Assembly (NCBI GenBank): GCA_964644695.1
Contig: CAZXWN010000001.1
Coordinates: 310,001-374,000, forward strand
From: CAZXWN01 sp964644695 [NCBI: uncultured bacterium]
GTDB lineage: Bacteria; UBP4; UBA4092
Direction: 5' to 3'
Length of the DNA stretch: 64,000 bases
Under the pieces are notes generated by a model. It searched no databases. It was not told where the DNA came from and was given only the letters and a program-made list of their open reading frames with translations. The stretch's first letter is position 1. The number at the start of each line of letters is the position of its first letter. Shown here in pieces: positions 63,555 to 64,000 of the stretch. The position numbers were made by a program, and so were the translations under genes.

Positions 63555-64000
<446 letters not shown>

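Overview
This 64 kb window is a gene-dense, AT-rich chromosomal segment from a diderm (Gram-negative type) bacterium. The diderm call rests on kdsA (KDO for lipopolysaccharide), a SurA-like periplasmic foldase, and phosphatidylserine synthase plus decarboxylase for phosphatidylethanolamine. TTG and GTG starts are used several times. A tRNA-responsive T-box leader precedes the leucine genes. I cannot place the phylum; the mix (metal-dependent KdsA, a DUF2298 'YYY' membrane protein, many TPR proteins, a T-box) would fit an under-sampled candidate phylum. I see no phage, insertion sequence, CRISPR array or rRNA.

Layout. 1-10.7 kb: a CHC2-zinc-ribbon/TPR protein cut by the left edge, a 1236-residue NHL/SPOR/TPR membrane protein, kdsA, a YfhO-type membrane protein, argC, and a WecA/MraY-family transferase. 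10.73-10.89 kb: an orphan small RNA gene with its own promoter and terminator. 10.9-19 kb: glycosyltransferase, ribF, acylphosphatase, an aminotransferase, tRNA-Pro, surE, a MEMO-family protein, and the UDP-xylose pair uxs-ugd. 19-28.4 kb: gpsA, a Met-rich exported protein, nth, tRNA-Val, a pseudouridine synthase, an HD protein, murI-pepT-rel, rpmB. 28.5-40.7 kb: recG, a DUF2298 protein, psd-pssA, an exported TPR protein, priA, a C39-like protease and a polytopic membrane protein. 40.7-45.8 kb: a B-box zinc-finger membrane protein, recF, a nucleoside permease, a pyrimidine-nucleoside phosphorylase, a ribokinase-family kinase, a GspG-like protein. 45.9-53.8 kb (minus strand): tlyA-nadK-histidine kinase-response regulator-SurA-like-glyS, tightly packed. 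53.8-57.8 kb: T-box leader and leuA-leuC-leuD. 57.8-64 kb: an FAD oxidoreductase, three type IV pilin-like proteins, a tandem GNAT protein with a PIG-L deacetylase, and the start of gapA.

Most interesting signals. (1) A dispersed 28-40 bp palindrome (half-site about ACATCGAACAAGATC) occurs four times. Three copies lie between divergent genes; the fourth lies in frame inside a membrane-protein gene, where it encodes EHRTRSILFDV. In its intact form it is stop-free in all frames, reminiscent of protein-coding palindromic elements. (2) The small RNA at about 10.77-10.89 kb has a strong promoter, two mutually exclusive hairpins and a terminator, but no downstream gene. (3) Two unusual multidomain proteins lie at the left end. 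(4) A tandem-GNAT/PIG-L pair resembles the MshD/MshB architecture, but the PIG-L protein lacks the usual general-base Asp.

All family calls come from reading motifs by eye. No database search was run.
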